This document shows positions 34,650 to 44,945 of a DNA stretch of 64,000 nt, in pieces. Numbering within the stretch: position 1 is the first letter of the stretch; each line of letters starts with the position of its first letter. The notes under the pieces are model-generated. The model was not told where the DNA came from. It saw nothing but the letters and a program-made list of their open reading frames with translations, and made no database searches. Source of the DNA: Vibrio gazogenes (GTDB taxonomy: Bacteria; Pseudomonadota; Gammaproteobacteria; Enterobacterales; Vibrionaceae); contig NZ_CP018836.1 in NCBI RefSeq assembly GCF_002196515.1, positions 434,001 to 498,000 on the forward strand, read 5' to 3'. A program made the translations under genes and the position numbers.

Positions 34650-35594
34650 ATGTTGGAATTGCTTCTAGAACCACTACACTATCAATACATGCAGCACGCC
34701 ATTTTAAGTAGTGCAATCGTCGGTGCGGTGTGCGCATTCTTATCCGCTTTTCTGATGCTCAAAGGCTGGTCACTGATTGGTGATGCGCTGTCTCATTCTG
34801 TGGTTCCCGGCGTTGCCGGTGCCTATGCGTTAGGATTACCTTACTCCGTCGGCGCATTTATCGCCGGCTTTCTGGCTTCCATCGGGATCGCGCTGCTCCG
34901 GTCACTCTCCCATTTAAAAGAAGATGCCATTATCGGCTTCATCTTCACTACTTTTTTTGCCGCTGGCCTCCTGCTGATCTCACTCAACCCGACGTCAATT
35001 AATATTGAAGGGATTATTTTCGGCAGTATCTTAACGGTCAGTCAGTCCGACTTAATGCAAATGCTGATCATCGCCGGCGCGTCATTTGTGCTGCTGACAT
35101 TGCTGTGGAAAGATCTCATGCTGGTGTTCTTCGATGAAACCCAAGCCTCATCTGTTGGTTTATCACCGATCATTCTGAAAGTTATCTTCTTTACTATTCT
35201 CAGTGCCTGTACGGTTGCCTCACTACAAACCGTCGGTGCCATTCTGGTCATCGCCATGGTCATCACTCCGGGGGCAACAGCATACTTACTGACTGATCGA
35301 TTTGGTCTGCTGTTAATCATTGCCATCACGCTTGGTTTTATCACCAGTGCTTTAGGTGCCTATCTCAGTTATTACCTGAATGGCGCAACGGGCGGGACGA
35401 TTGTGCTGCTTCAAACCCTGATTTTTCTCTGCGCATTTGTTTTTGCACCGAAATATGGTGTACTCGCAAACCGGAGAAACGCCAAACATCGAGCCTCTGC
35501 TGGCGAGTCCGTTGACGAAAAGACCTTAGAGAAAAAGACGGTCAACAAAACACATGCCCACAACGTCGTCATATCAGGTGGTTCTCATGGATAA
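34650..35594 (+). CDS. sitC: Manganese/iron ABC transporter permease SitC
   Basis: 314 residues, multi-span ABC-3 permease with LMLKGWSLIGDALSHSVVPG near residue 30, the conserved coupling region, and about eight hydrophobic segments. The last 40 residues are soluble, with a His at the end. It forms the channel with SitD; the sitD start lies eight bases inside its end. Confidence 0.92.
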   Translation: MLELLLEPLHYQYMQHAILSSAIVGAVCAFLSAFLMLKGWSLIGDALSHSVVPGVAGAYALGLPYSVGAFIAGFLASIGIALLRSLSHLKEDAIIGFIFTTFFAAGLLLISLNPTSINIEGIIFGSILTVSQSDLMQMLIIAGASFVLLTLLWKDLMLVFFDETQASSVGLSPIILKVIFFTILSACTVASLQTVGAILVIAMVITPGATAYLLTDRFGLLLIIAITLGFITSALGAYLSYYLNGATGGTIVLLQTLIFLCAFVFAPKYGVLANRRNAKHRASAGESVDEKTLEKKTVNKTHAHNVVISGGSHG

Positions 35595-36459
35595 TGTCAT
35601 ACAATGGTTCAGTGACCCTTTCCAGTTTGAATTTATGCGGCGTGCGCTGTGGGCTGGGCTGGCCGTCGGTGCGGTTTGCGCTGTACTCTCATGTTACCTA
35701 GTCCTGAAAGGCTGGTCGCTGATGGGCGATGCGATCTCTCATGCCGTATTGCCGGGCATCGTGATAGCCTACGCATTGGGTATTGCACTGCCAATCGGCG
35801 CATTCATCTCCGGCCTGACCTGCGCCTTGATGAGTGGCTATATCAAGGAAAATTGCCGGGTCAAAGAAGACACGGTCATGGGGATAGTGTACTCGGGCAT
35901 GTTTGCACTGGGCCTGATCCTATTCACCAAAATAGAAACCGATCAACACCTGCTACATATTCTGTTCGGCAATATGCTCGGTATTCAGGATTTTGAATTC
36001 ACTCAGACCGTGACCTTATCCCTGATTGTATTTGCGATTATCGTCATATTCAGGAAAGATTTCTTACTTTATTGCTTTGATCGCAGCCATGCGCGGGTTG
36101 TTGGATTACCCGTGGTGCTGATTCACTATGGTTTACTGGTGCTCTTATCACTGACCATCGTCGCAACCATTCAAGCCGTCGGCGTGATTATGGTGGTTGC
36201 AATGCTAGTGGCTCCGGGGATGACCGCTTTTATTCTCACCAAACAGTTTGCTTATATGATGTGGATTGCGCTGGCGGTCTCGCTGAGCGCGATTATTCTC
36301 GGAATTCTGATTAGTTTTCACATCGATGGTTCGACCAGCGCATGTATCGTCCTTGTTCAGGCGGCATTTTTTATTCTGGCTCTTACCGTCACAAAACTAA
36401 AAACCCGAGCGACAATGCGTAATGAACCGTCGTCAACAGCCCCTAGCACATCCCATTAA
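35587..36459 (+). CDS. sitD: Manganese/iron ABC transporter permease SitD
   Basis: 290 residues from the ATG at 35587, with AGGTGG six bases upstream and overlap with sitC. It is homologous to SitC (LVLKGWSLMGDAISHAVLPG) with about eight membrane spans and a short soluble tail. It completes the SitABCD importer. An intrinsic terminator follows. Confidence 0.92.
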   Translation: MDNVIQWFSDPFQFEFMRRALWAGLAVGAVCAVLSCYLVLKGWSLMGDAISHAVLPGIVIAYALGIALPIGAFISGLTCALMSGYIKENCRVKEDTVMGIVYSGMFALGLILFTKIETDQHLLHILFGNMLGIQDFEFTQTVTLSLIVFAIIVIFRKDFLLYCFDRSHARVVGLPVVLIHYGLLVLLSLTIVATIQAVGVIMVVAMLVAPGMTAFILTKQFAYMMWIALAVSLSAIILGILISFHIDGSTSACIVLVQAAFFILALTVTKLKTRATMRNEPSSTAPSTSH

Positions 36460-36488
36460 TTTCTGCGCGACATGCCAGCGACAGACAT

Positions 36489-36516
36489 AAAAATACCGCC
36501 AACCGGCGGTATTTTT
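36489..36516. terminator. Bidirectional terminator between sitD and yidE
   Basis: A perfect 12-bp stem (AAAAATACCGCC / GGCGGTATTTTT) with loop AACC; A-rich and T-rich sides serve both converging genes. Confidence 0.93.
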
Positions 36517-36531
36517 ACGACAATAAGTCAA

Positions 36532-38196
36532 TCAGCTGGCCACCCAGAGCAGCACTGCGATCACCTGCGGTGTCAGAATCCTTAAACACATCACTAACGG
36601 ATAAACTGTTGCATAAGCCAGCGATGACGCGCCGCTGGTCGCATGCATCGCATTGGCAAATGCCAGTGCCGGTGGATCGGTCATCGAACCTGCCATTAAT
36701 CCGCAAATCGTCAGATAGTTCACTTTCCCGAAAAAGCGGGCGAACATACCGACGGAGATCAATGGGATCAGCGTCATGATAATGCCATATCCCATCCATG
36801 TTAGCCCTTCACCATCCATAATCGTGGTAAAGAAATCACCACCGGAACTAATTCCAACAACCGCCAAGAAGAGCACGATACCAATTTCCCGTAAAGCGAG
36901 ATTGGCACTTGGTGGCATAAACCAGTAAAGCCGGCCGATACTGCCGATTCTTGCCAAAATTATGGCAACAATTAACGGGCCGCCGGCCAGTCCCAACTTC
37001 AACGGTGCCGGTAAATGTGGCAACTGAAACGGAATTGAACCCAGTAATACACCTAAGCCAATGCCGATAAAAATCGGCAACATTTGTACATGATGTAACT
37101 TACTTGCCGTATTTCCGAGCATTTTACCGACATATTCAATGTCTTCTTTCTGGCCGACAATGTACAGAATATCCCCGAATTGCAGCACCGAATCTTGGCT
37201 TGCCACTAGTTCGACACCAGCCCGGTTCAACCGTGAAATCACCACATTATGTTTATGTTTAAGGCTCAGTTCCCCCAAATGTTTGCCGAGCACTTTTTCA
37301 TTGGTGACCACCACCCGATCACTTTTCAGCACAGTCCCTTTAGTGGACAGCGACTCCGAAACTTCACGCCCGACAATCAAAACCGCTTTATGCAATAGCT
37401 CTTGACGGTCACTGACAAAATGCAGGTAATCTCCGACATGGAGCGTGGTGTCCTCACCGGGAACAACCAAATTCCCCTGTGTCTTCATCCTGGAACACAC
37501 CACCCCCTGGCCGATCAAGGTGGCTAATTCAGCAAACTTCATCTGATCCATATTCGGATTTTCGATCATCACATTGACCGATAGCAGATCTTTACTCTTC
37601 CCCAGACTGCGGCTGTCATAAGACTCGGCTTCTTTATCGACATTGATTTCAAAGACAATCCGGATAATCCACATTGACAGCAAAATCCCGATAATCCCGA
37701 AAGGATAAGCCATGGCATAACCGAGCCCCAGCATATCGACTTGACTGTCAACTTCTCCCAATTCATGCAGAATTTGTTGCCCGGCGGCCAAAGACGGCGT
37801 ATTCGTCACCGCGCCGGAATAGATTCCGAGGAAAATATGCAGCGGAATATTGAAAATAAAGTGGAGGATAACGGCCGTCAAACCACCGACCACGACAATC
37901 CCTGCCGCTAATCCATTCAGTTTGAGACCACTACTTTTCAGAGAGGCAAAAAAACCCGGCCCGACTTGAATACCGATGGTATAAACAAACAGAATCAATC
38001 CGAATTCTTTAATAAAATGCATAGCATGACTATCAAGATGCCAACCAAACTGGTTGATGAAATGCCCGACGAAAATTCCGCCAAACAGCACGCCACCAAT
38101 ACCGAGCCCGACACCTTTGATTTTCAAGCCACCTAACCACAACCCAATCACTGCCACCAAGGACAGGACCAGTATCGAGAGTGCGACTTCGCCCAT
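36532..38196 (-). CDS. yidE: Putative transporter YidE (AAE family with two RCK_C domains)
   Basis: 554 residues. Two membrane halves (about 1-185 and 370-554) flank two soluble TrkA-C/RCK_C domains (about 200-290 and 290-370). Signature segments: FGLILFVYTIGIQVGPGFFA, SGAVTNTPSLAAGQQIL, GGPLIVAIILARIGSIGRLY, and SMTDPPALAFAN. It matches E. coli YidE over the full length. The family is related to aspartate:alanine exchangers; the substrate of YidE is not known. It is a single-gene unit ending at a shared terminator. Confidence 0.93.
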   Translation of the reverse strand: MGEVALSILVLSLVAVIGLWLGGLKIKGVGLGIGGVLFGGIFVGHFINQFGWHLDSHAMHFIKEFGLILFVYTIGIQVGPGFFASLKSSGLKLNGLAAGIVVVGGLTAVILHFIFNIPLHIFLGIYSGAVTNTPSLAAGQQILHELGEVDSQVDMLGLGYAMAYPFGIIGILLSMWIIRIVFEINVDKEAESYDSRSLGKSKDLLSVNVMIENPNMDQMKFAELATLIGQGVVCSRMKTQGNLVVPGEDTTLHVGDYLHFVSDRQELLHKAVLIVGREVSESLSTKGTVLKSDRVVVTNEKVLGKHLGELSLKHKHNVVISRLNRAGVELVASQDSVLQFGDILYIVGQKEDIEYVGKMLGNTASKLHHVQMLPIFIGIGLGVLLGSIPFQLPHLPAPLKLGLAGGPLIVAIILARIGSIGRLYWFMPPSANLALREIGIVLFLAVVGISSGGDFFTTIMDGEGLTWMGYGIIMTLIPLISVGMFARFFGKVNYLTICGLMAGSMTDPPALAFANAMHATSGASSLAYATVYPLVMCLRILTPQVIAVLLWVAS

Positions 38197-38649
38197 AATT
38201 ATTACTTCCGTTATCAGATTTAAAAAATGAAAAAATTAAATTTATCTGCACTAAATAAAATAGTTTTGAATCGCAAGTGTGCAAAAAATAAATATTCTAA
38301 AAATAAGTCTATAGCCTTCGATCTGTCTTATTTTTGATAAAGGTTAAAAATTGCAACATTAGTCGAAGTTCAGGAAAGCGAAGTGTTCAATTTGTGAGGA
38401 CAATAGGTTCACGCGTTCAATTTAGTGACTGGCTACATGTATTTCCTCCAAAAACAATAATCATTCCTATTCATAATTAAAATGAGGCAGTGACCAATAC
38501 CACACTCATCTAAAAACTTATTGATTTCATACATTTCCACTGATAGATTAATGTAAATATATTTATAAAAATCATATAGATATATTGAATACAAAAGACA
38601 GTAATCCCAAGTAATTATTTAAACAATTCACAATAATGGCTATAGAAAA
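38197..38649. other. Intergenic region, no gene seen
   Basis: About 450 bases between two divergent genes. It is AT-rich, particularly 38450-38640. No start with ribosome-binding site, RNA gene or strong hairpin is seen. It must hold the promoters of yidE and of the secreted protein. Confidence 0.6.
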
Positions 38650-39129
38650 ATGAAAAAACTATCCCTATTCTTATTAACAGCACTCCCTTCTGCTATGGCT
38701 TTTGCCGGTTCTCATTCTGTACCTTTTGCAATTCCGGGTAATCAGTATTGTGGCGGGGGACATTCTTCTGATATGTCTATTTCGGTATCAAACTTAAGTA
38801 GTCATGAAGCGACGATCAAGCTTGATCTTTATGGTGAAAGTGGCAATAAAGTGAATGCCGAAGGAACAGCAAATAGTGGCATTCAATCAAATATTATTCC
38901 GGGCACAGAAATGACCATCGCACCTTATACGACAGTTCATTACCACAAGGGGTATGGCTCATTCAACAACGCACCAACAGACTGTGACCGGGCTTACCGG
39001 GGCGAACTGACAAATTTGGATACAGATGCACAGATTATTGCTTCCGGTTGGATCTCTGGATTTGCCGGTAATGGTCAGTATTACCGTTCTGGTTCTACGA
39101 TTGTTATCAATAATGGTCAGAAGTTTTAA
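38650..39129 (+). CDS. Secreted protein of unknown function
   Basis: 159 residues with a clear signal peptide (MKKLSLFLLTALPSAMAFAG). The mature part has an Ig-like beta pattern: SMSISVSNLSSHEATIKLDL-type strands, Gly/Asn/Ser-rich turns, and two Cys (CGGG near 35 and TDCDRAY near 115) that could form a disulfide. I do not recognise the family. It stands alone with its own terminator. Confidence 0.7.
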   Translation: MKKLSLFLLTALPSAMAFAGSHSVPFAIPGNQYCGGGHSSDMSISVSNLSSHEATIKLDLYGESGNKVNAEGTANSGIQSNIIPGTEMTIAPYTTVHYHKGYGSFNNAPTDCDRAYRGELTNLDTDAQIIASGWISGFAGNGQYYRSGSTIVINNGQKF

Positions 39130-39137
39130 TCCCGTGA

Positions 39138-39168
39138 TGCACAGAGCTGGCTGGTTCTGTGCAATTTT
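39138..39168 (+). terminator. Terminator of the secreted-protein gene
   Basis: An 8-bp stem (TGCACAGA / TCTGTGCA) with 10-base loop followed by ATTTTC, nine bases after the stop. Confidence 0.8.
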
Positions 39169-39198
39169 CACCTTATCCCGGAGATGACCCATTCACGA

Positions 39199-40206
39199 TC
39201 ATACTGTCAACTCACGGACACTGTCGCGGACCACCAGTGTCGGCTCGAGATGAACCACCTGTGCATCGGTCTTGTGTTTATCAAGGCGGTTAACCAACGC
39301 CTCAACCGCAGCAGTTCCTAAACGATGCTTTGGCTGGTGGATGGTTGTTAAAGAGGGCGTCACATATTTGGCAATGTAGATATCATCGTAACCGATAATC
39401 GATAAATCCTCAGGAATCCGGATACCCCGGGTGTGAGCTTCATTCACCACCCCCATCGCCATCATGTCATTACCGGCAAATATAGCGCTGGGTAGCTGGC
39501 CACGCTGACAGATACGCTGAAAGGCATCAACACCACCGTCGCATTCAAAATTAGCTTCCGCGACCCACGCCGGATTGATCGGCAGTTTCGCCTCATTCAT
39601 CGCTTTCTTAAAGCCTTCATAACGCATATAAGCCTGATGCAACTGCAACGGCCCCGTAATACAGCCGATTTCCCGGTGGCCGCACTCAATCAAGTAATTG
39701 GTCGCCATAAACCCGCCGAGTAGCGAGTTATCTTGAATTTTATCGCAAGCAAAATGGACAGGGCCGCGATCCATCACGACCACGGGCACCTCCGGAAAAC
39801 GATCGAACGCATCAATATGCTCCCCTTCAAGGGATGAGCACATCAAAATCAGACCATCGACCCGCTTTTCAAGCAAGGTATTGATCGATTCTTTCATCCG
39901 ATGGTCATCACCTTCGGTATTACATAAGATGAGATTGTAACCCTTTTGATAGCAACTCCGCTCAACGCCCTTCACCACTTCACCGAAGAACGGATTCGTT
40001 GAGGTTGTTACTAACATACCAAGCGTTTTGGTGCGATTCATTTTGAGACTACGTGCTAATGCAGAAGGTGAATAATTCAGATCTTTCGCCGCCTGATTGA
40101 CTCGGGCGGCAATTTCATCACTCACATAACGAGTTTTATTGATCACATGACTTACCGTTGATGTGGAAACGCCAGCACGTTTGGCAATATCTTTCATCGT
40201 CGCCAT
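39199..40206 (-). CDS. rbsR: Ribose operon repressor
   Basis: 335 residues, LacI family. HTH MATMKDIAKRAGVSTSTVSH with hinge helix (LARSLKMNRTK), then a periplasmic-binding-like ribose-sensing domain (GMLVTTSTNPFFGEVVKGVE, GYDDIYIAKYVTPSLTTIHQ). It should bind the palindrome before rbsD and be released by ribose. Last gene of rbsDACBKR, the usual enteric and vibrio order. Confidence 0.95.
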   Translation of the reverse strand: MATMKDIAKRAGVSTSTVSHVINKTRYVSDEIAARVNQAAKDLNYSPSALARSLKMNRTKTLGMLVTTSTNPFFGEVVKGVERSCYQKGYNLILCNTEGDDHRMKESINTLLEKRVDGLILMCSSLEGEHIDAFDRFPEVPVVVMDRGPVHFACDKIQDNSLLGGFMATNYLIECGHREIGCITGPLQLHQAYMRYEGFKKAMNEAKLPINPAWVAEANFECDGGVDAFQRICQRGQLPSAIFAGNDMMAMGVVNEAHTRGIRIPEDLSIIGYDDIYIAKYVTPSLTTIHQPKHRLGTAAVEALVNRLDKHKTDAQVVHLEPTLVVRDSVRELTV

Positions 40207-40253
40207 GTGATCTCTCCTTTGTGGTTGATCTGTCTTACATCATGATTTATCGG

Positions 40254-41174
40254 TCATGACTGTTGTGCAAGAAAACTATCGACTTCTTGTCGCGCCGGGA
40301 TCGAAGTCTGTGCGCCAAAGCGAGTCACCGAAATCGCCGCCGATGCATGGGCAAAGCGAATGGCATGCTGCATTGACAGCCCTTCCAATAACCCAGTCAC
40401 CAGTGCGCCGTTAAATGTATCACCGGCAGCGGTGGTATCGATGGCATCAACCCGAAATCCGGGAATCAATGTTCCCTGCCCGTGTTCACTGAGCCACACG
40501 CCTTTAGCACCCAAGGTAATCAGTACCGTGGTGATACCTTTCTCATGCAGCACCGCAGCCGCACGCGCGGCACTCGACTCATCCGTGACCGCCACACCCG
40601 TCAGGACTTCGGCCTCGGTCTCATTCGGCGTAATCATATCCACACAACTGAGCAGCTCGTCTGGCAATGAACGCGCCGGTGCAGGATTAAGAATCACTTG
40701 CGTACTCGCAGCTTTTGCAGCCTGAGCACCACGAATCACCCCTTCAAGCGGTGTTTCCAACTGAGTCAGAAAATACTCAGCTTGCTGAATGCGAGTCAGA
40801 TCACTGTCCAGTGATTCAGCCGTGAGGCGAGCATTCGCTTCAGAAGAGATACAAATCGCATTTTCACCACTATCTGTGACCTGAATCATCGCGATTCCAG
40901 TCGGGCAATCCGGCTGAATTTTCACGCCGGAGATATCCATGCCATCGAGCTTAAAACTTTCCCGGATGTTAACGCCAAACGGATCATCACCAACGCTGGC
41001 AACAAAACTGATATCGGCTCCCAAACGAGCAGCAGCAACCGCCTGATTGGCCCCTTTCCCACCAGGAATCACCTGATAATCATGTCCATGAAGTGTTTCT
41101 CCCGGACGTGGAAAAGTCGGAACTCGTAACACATGATCAGCGTTCACACTGCCAAGTACAACTAATTTACTCAT
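40254..41174 (-). CDS. rbsK: Ribokinase
   Basis: 306 residues, PfkB family: GSVNADHVLRVPTFPRPGET and GGKGANQAVAAARLGAD in the N-terminal part, and the catalytic DTTAAGDTFNGALVTGL near the end, with the Asp base. Phosphorylates D-ribose to ribose 5-phosphate. It is separated from rbsB by a 188-base gap with a hairpin. Confidence 0.96.
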   Translation of the reverse strand: MSKLVVLGSVNADHVLRVPTFPRPGETLHGHDYQVIPGGKGANQAVAAARLGADISFVASVGDDPFGVNIRESFKLDGMDISGVKIQPDCPTGIAMIQVTDSGENAICISSEANARLTAESLDSDLTRIQQAEYFLTQLETPLEGVIRGAQAAKAASTQVILNPAPARSLPDELLSCVDMITPNETEAEVLTGVAVTDESSAARAAAVLHEKGITTVLITLGAKGVWLSEHGQGTLIPGFRVDAIDTTAAGDTFNGALVTGLLEGLSMQHAIRFAHASAAISVTRFGAQTSIPARQEVDSFLAQQS

Positions 41175-41319
41175 AAGGATTTCCTCGAAAATCAGCTCAA
41201 TATATGTAAGGTCTGAACTCTCGCAAAAATGCAGACCTTACCGATATTCGGTGTCTTTTTTATCTTGAATAACAGGTTTTCTCAGGATGCAGTGACGCGT
41301 TTCACTCACCAACATTATC

Positions 41320-41355
41320 GAGAAAAAGCAGGTCAGCGACGGTCGCCGCTGACCT
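41320..41355 (-). terminator. Terminator/attenuator between rbsB and rbsK
   Basis: On the minus strand a 9-bp stem (AGGTCAGCG / CGCTGACCT, with inner pairing) is followed by GCTTTTTC, eight bases after the rbsB stop. It likely keeps transport-gene mRNA, notably for the abundant binding protein, above that of rbsKR. Confidence 0.85.
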
Positions 41356-41362
41356 ATCTGGC

Positions 41363-42241
41363 TTAGTTACTAATAATTTTCAAAGGTACTGGAACGTTTT
41401 TGTTCACTGTGCCGCCTTTGAGTAATTTATCAGCGATATCAACACCCAACGCACCGATAACATCTGGCTGTTGAGCAATTGTTGCTGCGAGTTGACCACG
41501 CAGAACCGCTTTCATACCGTCATCTGTGCCATCAAATCCAACGATCATCACTTTTTTGCCTGCCGCCTGAACCGCACGAACTGCACCAAGCGCCATTTCA
41601 TCATTCTGAGCAAATACCGCTTGTACATCAGGGTTTGCTGCCAGCAGGTTTTCCATGACGTTCAGACCTTTTGTCCGGTCAAAGTCTGCTGGTTGGCTGG
41701 CTAAAAGGTTCAGATGACGTTTTTCTACAGCTTTCATGAAACCTTTACCACGTTCACGAGCGGCAGAAGTCCCTGCAATCCCTTCTAACTGAATCACTTT
41801 GGCTTTATCACCAAGCTTGTCAGCAATGAAATCACCTGCCATTTCGCCACCGGCAACGTTATCTGATGCGATATGGCTGACAACATCACCATGGTTGGCA
41901 CCACGGTCAAGGGTAATGACTGGCACTTTGGCACGGTTAGCCAGACGAATAGCATTCGAAACGGCATCGGAATCTGTTGGGTTAATCAGAATCGCTTTCA
42001 CACCACGAACCGTTAAGTCTTCCACATTGGAAAGCTCTTTACTTGGATCATTTTGTGAATCCAGAACAATGAGTTTATAGCCCAAATCTTTGGCTTTCGC
42101 TTCTGCACCATCTTTCATGCTCACAAAAAATGGATTGTTCAACGTCGAGAGCACAATCGCAATGGTGTCCTGCGCCTGCGCTGCAATAGACATCGTAGAC
42201 GAAAGTAAAGCTGTAGAGATTAGCGTAACTAGTTTTTTCAT
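41363..42241 (-). CDS. rbsB: D-ribose ABC transporter, periplasmic binding protein
   Basis: 292 residues; signal peptide MKKLVTLISTALLSSTMSIA then AQAQ. Mature part is a type I binding protein: DTIAIVLSTLNNPFFVSMKD, VITLDRGANHGDVVSHIASD, VFAQNDEMALGAVRAVQAAG. It delivers ribose to RbsAC and, in relatives, to a chemoreceptor. Confidence 0.96.
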   Translation of the reverse strand: MKKLVTLISTALLSSTMSIAAQAQDTIAIVLSTLNNPFFVSMKDGAEAKAKDLGYKLIVLDSQNDPSKELSNVEDLTVRGVKAILINPTDSDAVSNAIRLANRAKVPVITLDRGANHGDVVSHIASDNVAGGEMAGDFIADKLGDKAKVIQLEGIAGTSAARERGKGFMKAVEKRHLNLLASQPADFDRTKGLNVMENLLAANPDVQAVFAQNDEMALGAVRAVQAAGKKVMIVGFDGTDDGMKAVLRGQLAATIAQQPDVIGALGVDIADKLLKGGTVNKNVPVPLKIISN

Positions 42242-42381
42242 CTTGTTTTCCTTATTTTCAGGCTCTGAATCGACCTTTAACCCGATTCAAGATTCCATGA
42301 TTGTATAGGTACTACGGGTGTTGCTAATTACTGATTATTTAAAATAACGACTGTTTAAAAATAACGATTGTTTAAAACGGA

Positions 42382-43362
42382 CTACTTATTTTTATTATCG
42401 ACCAGAACTGCCAGCAAAATTACGATCGCTTTGGCAATCATCTGATAATAGGAAGAGACATCTAACAGATTGAGCGCATTATTCAAAAATCCGATAATTA
42501 ACGCCCCGACTAATGTCCCCATGATTCGGCCTTTACCACCCATCAGGCTGGTTCCGCCCAAAACAACGGCAGCAATCGCGTCTAACTCATACCCCATACC
42601 AGCAGTTGGTTGTGCAGAAGAAAGACGTGAGGTGACAATAATCCCCGCCAAAGCTGCCATCAAACCACAAATTGCATAGACACCAATTTTGACGCGATCC
42701 ACATTGATACCGGATAACCGGGTTGCCGACTCATTGCCACCCAATGCGTAAACATAACGCCCAAATCGAGTGTGATTCAATAAATACCATGCCAGCCCGA
42801 AAACGATGACCATCAGCCAGACCGGTACAGGAATACCCAACATATAACCCGTACCAAACCAAGCGAAACTATCGGCAACGTCTGTAAATCCGGCTGAGAT
42901 AGGACGTCCCTCAGTGTAAACCATGGTCACACCGCGCAATAATGTCATCGTCACCAAGGTCGCAATAAATGCCTGAACTTTACCTTTGGCGATGATAATA
43001 CCACTCAACCCACCCAGACAGGCACCGGCCAGTAACGACACAGGAACCGCGACAAATACCGGTAACTCAAGCGCAATCATACTCGCTGCAAAAGCACCAC
43101 AGAGGGCCAAAACAGAGCCGACGCTCAAATCAATTCCTGCGGTTAAGATAACCAATGTCATCCCGACCGCCATGATGGCATTCACCGAGGTCTGGCGCAG
43201 AATGTTAAGTATATTATCAACAGTAAAAAAGTTAGGGTTCAAAAACGACACAACAAGAATCAAAAAAAGCAGTGCTATCAATGATTTTTGCTCAATAAGC
43301 CACTCTTTGCTGAACCACTTACGTTGCTTGGGTGTCGGTTGATTCATAGAATTGGTATTCAT
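42382..43362 (-). CDS. rbsC: D-ribose ABC transporter permease
   Basis: 326 residues, about eight to ten spans, with the typical BPD_transp_2 motifs NAIMAVGMTLVILTAGIDLS and VLGGTSLMGGKGRIMGTLVG. A cytoplasmic basic N-terminus of about 30 residues precedes the first span. The start overlaps rbsA by four bases. Confidence 0.95.
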   Translation of the reverse strand: MNTNSMNQPTPKQRKWFSKEWLIEQKSLIALLFLILVVSFLNPNFFTVDNILNILRQTSVNAIMAVGMTLVILTAGIDLSVGSVLALCGAFAASMIALELPVFVAVPVSLLAGACLGGLSGIIIAKGKVQAFIATLVTMTLLRGVTMVYTEGRPISAGFTDVADSFAWFGTGYMLGIPVPVWLMVIVFGLAWYLLNHTRFGRYVYALGGNESATRLSGINVDRVKIGVYAICGLMAALAGIIVTSRLSSAQPTAGMGYELDAIAAVVLGGTSLMGGKGRIMGTLVGALIIGFLNNALNLLDVSSYYQMIAKAIVILLAVLVDNKNK

Positions 43363-44870
43363 GCTGCTACCTCGTGAATATGCTTACCCACGGCACACGC
43401 CAGCAGGTTTTCTTGATTGGCATCTTGCGCCGCAAACTCGCCACTAATGCGTCCTTCATGCATGACAAGAATTCTGTCGCTCATTCCGAGGACTTCCGGC
43501 ATTTCGGAAGATACAAGAATGATACTCATCCCTTCCGCTTTAAATTTGTTAATCAATTGGTAAATCTCTTTCTTCGCACCAACATCCACACCGCGTGTTG
43601 GTTCATCGAGAATCAGTACTTTAGGTCGCGTCATCAGGCCTTTGGCAATTGCCACTTTCTGCTGATTCCCGCCAGATAAGTTACCGATAATCTGATCCTG
43701 AGAAGGGGTTTTAATATTGAACAGACGAATGAAGTCACTGACCGCTTCTCTTTCCGCATGATGGTTAATTTGCAGTCCATTGGCATACGATAGGTAATCC
43801 AACGCACACAACGACATGTTATCTTTAACGGATAAGCCCAGCACAAGCCCGTCGCCTTTACGGTCTTCCGAAATATAAGCGATCCCGCTTGCCAGACCTT
43901 CTTGTGGGGTATTGGGTGAAATGACTTTGCCATTGAGCTTCACTTCGCCTTTCTCCCGCGGGAATGCGCCATAAATGACTTTCATCAATTCGGTACGCCC
44001 TGCGCCCATCAAACCGGATACGCCAAGAATTTCACCGCGTTTCAGGACAAAACTCACATCGTGAACCCCTGCCCCTGTCAGACCGCTTACTTCCATCGAG
44101 ATGTCGCCATTCATCGAATCGACCCGGGGATATTGTTCATCAAGCTTACGTCCGACCATCATCTCAATCAGCGTATCTTCATCGATTTCCTCAACCGGGC
44201 GCTGACCAATAAACTTCCCATCGCGCAACACCGTAACATCATCACAAATTTCAAAAATTTCTTTCAGTCGATGAGAGATATAGACAATGCCACAGCCTTG
44301 TCCACGGAGCTCTCGAATCACACTAAACAGGGATTCCGTTTCCGTATCGGTCAGGGCATCTGTCGGCTCATCCATAATGATGACTTTTGATTCAAACGAC
44401 AGGGCTTTCGCAATTTCAACCATCTGTTGTTCACCGAGACTCAACTGCCCCAGTGGTGTTTTCGAACTACGACGCACATTCAGGCGATGCAACAAACGAT
44501 CGGCCTCCTGATACATCTCTTGCCACAAGATCCGACCGAAACGATTGGTCTTTTCCCGCCCCAAGAAAATATTCTCGGCAATCGTCAACTCAGGAATCAG
44601 ATTCAACTCCTGATGAATAATAGAAATTCCGGCTTCCTGAGAATCTCTCGGCCCTGCAAAAGCAGCGCGTTCTTGTTGATAAAGAATATCTCCGGCATCT
44701 TTTGTGTAAATGCCAGTCAACACTTTCATCAGTGTCGATTTTCCTGCGCCGTTTTCTCCCATCAACGCCATCACTCGTCCCGGATAGACATTCAAACTGG
44801 CACCATCGAGCGCTTTCACGCCGGGAAATGCTTTGTCTATCTGGCTGAGCGCTAAAATGGGTTCTACCAT
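43359..44870 (-). CDS. rbsA: D-ribose ABC transporter ATPase (double cassette)
   Basis: 503 residues with two ABC cassettes. First: Walker A GENGAGKSTLMKVL, signature LSLGEQQMVEIA, Walker B VIIMDEPTDAL. Second: divergent Walker A GLMGAGRTELMKV, signature LSGGNQQKVAIA, Walker B VLILDEPTRGVD. This is the sugar-type double ATPase. It follows rbsD by 75 bases. Confidence 0.96.
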   Translation of the reverse strand: MVEPILALSQIDKAFPGVKALDGASLNVYPGRVMALMGENGAGKSTLMKVLTGIYTKDAGDILYQQERAAFAGPRDSQEAGISIIHQELNLIPELTIAENIFLGREKTNRFGRILWQEMYQEADRLLHRLNVRRSSKTPLGQLSLGEQQMVEIAKALSFESKVIIMDEPTDALTDTETESLFSVIRELRGQGCGIVYISHRLKEIFEICDDVTVLRDGKFIGQRPVEEIDEDTLIEMMVGRKLDEQYPRVDSMNGDISMEVSGLTGAGVHDVSFVLKRGEILGVSGLMGAGRTELMKVIYGAFPREKGEVKLNGKVISPNTPQEGLASGIAYISEDRKGDGLVLGLSVKDNMSLCALDYLSYANGLQINHHAEREAVSDFIRLFNIKTPSQDQIIGNLSGGNQQKVAIAKGLMTRPKVLILDEPTRGVDVGAKKEIYQLINKFKAEGMSIILVSSEMPEVLGMSDRILVMHEGRISGEFAAQDANQENLLACAVGKHIHEVAA

Positions 44871-44945
44871 GATTTCACCTCAATTGACTCTGGAATGCTG
44901 CCGGAACTTCAATTTGTTCTCAAACTAAAGCAACCTGTTCTCGAA

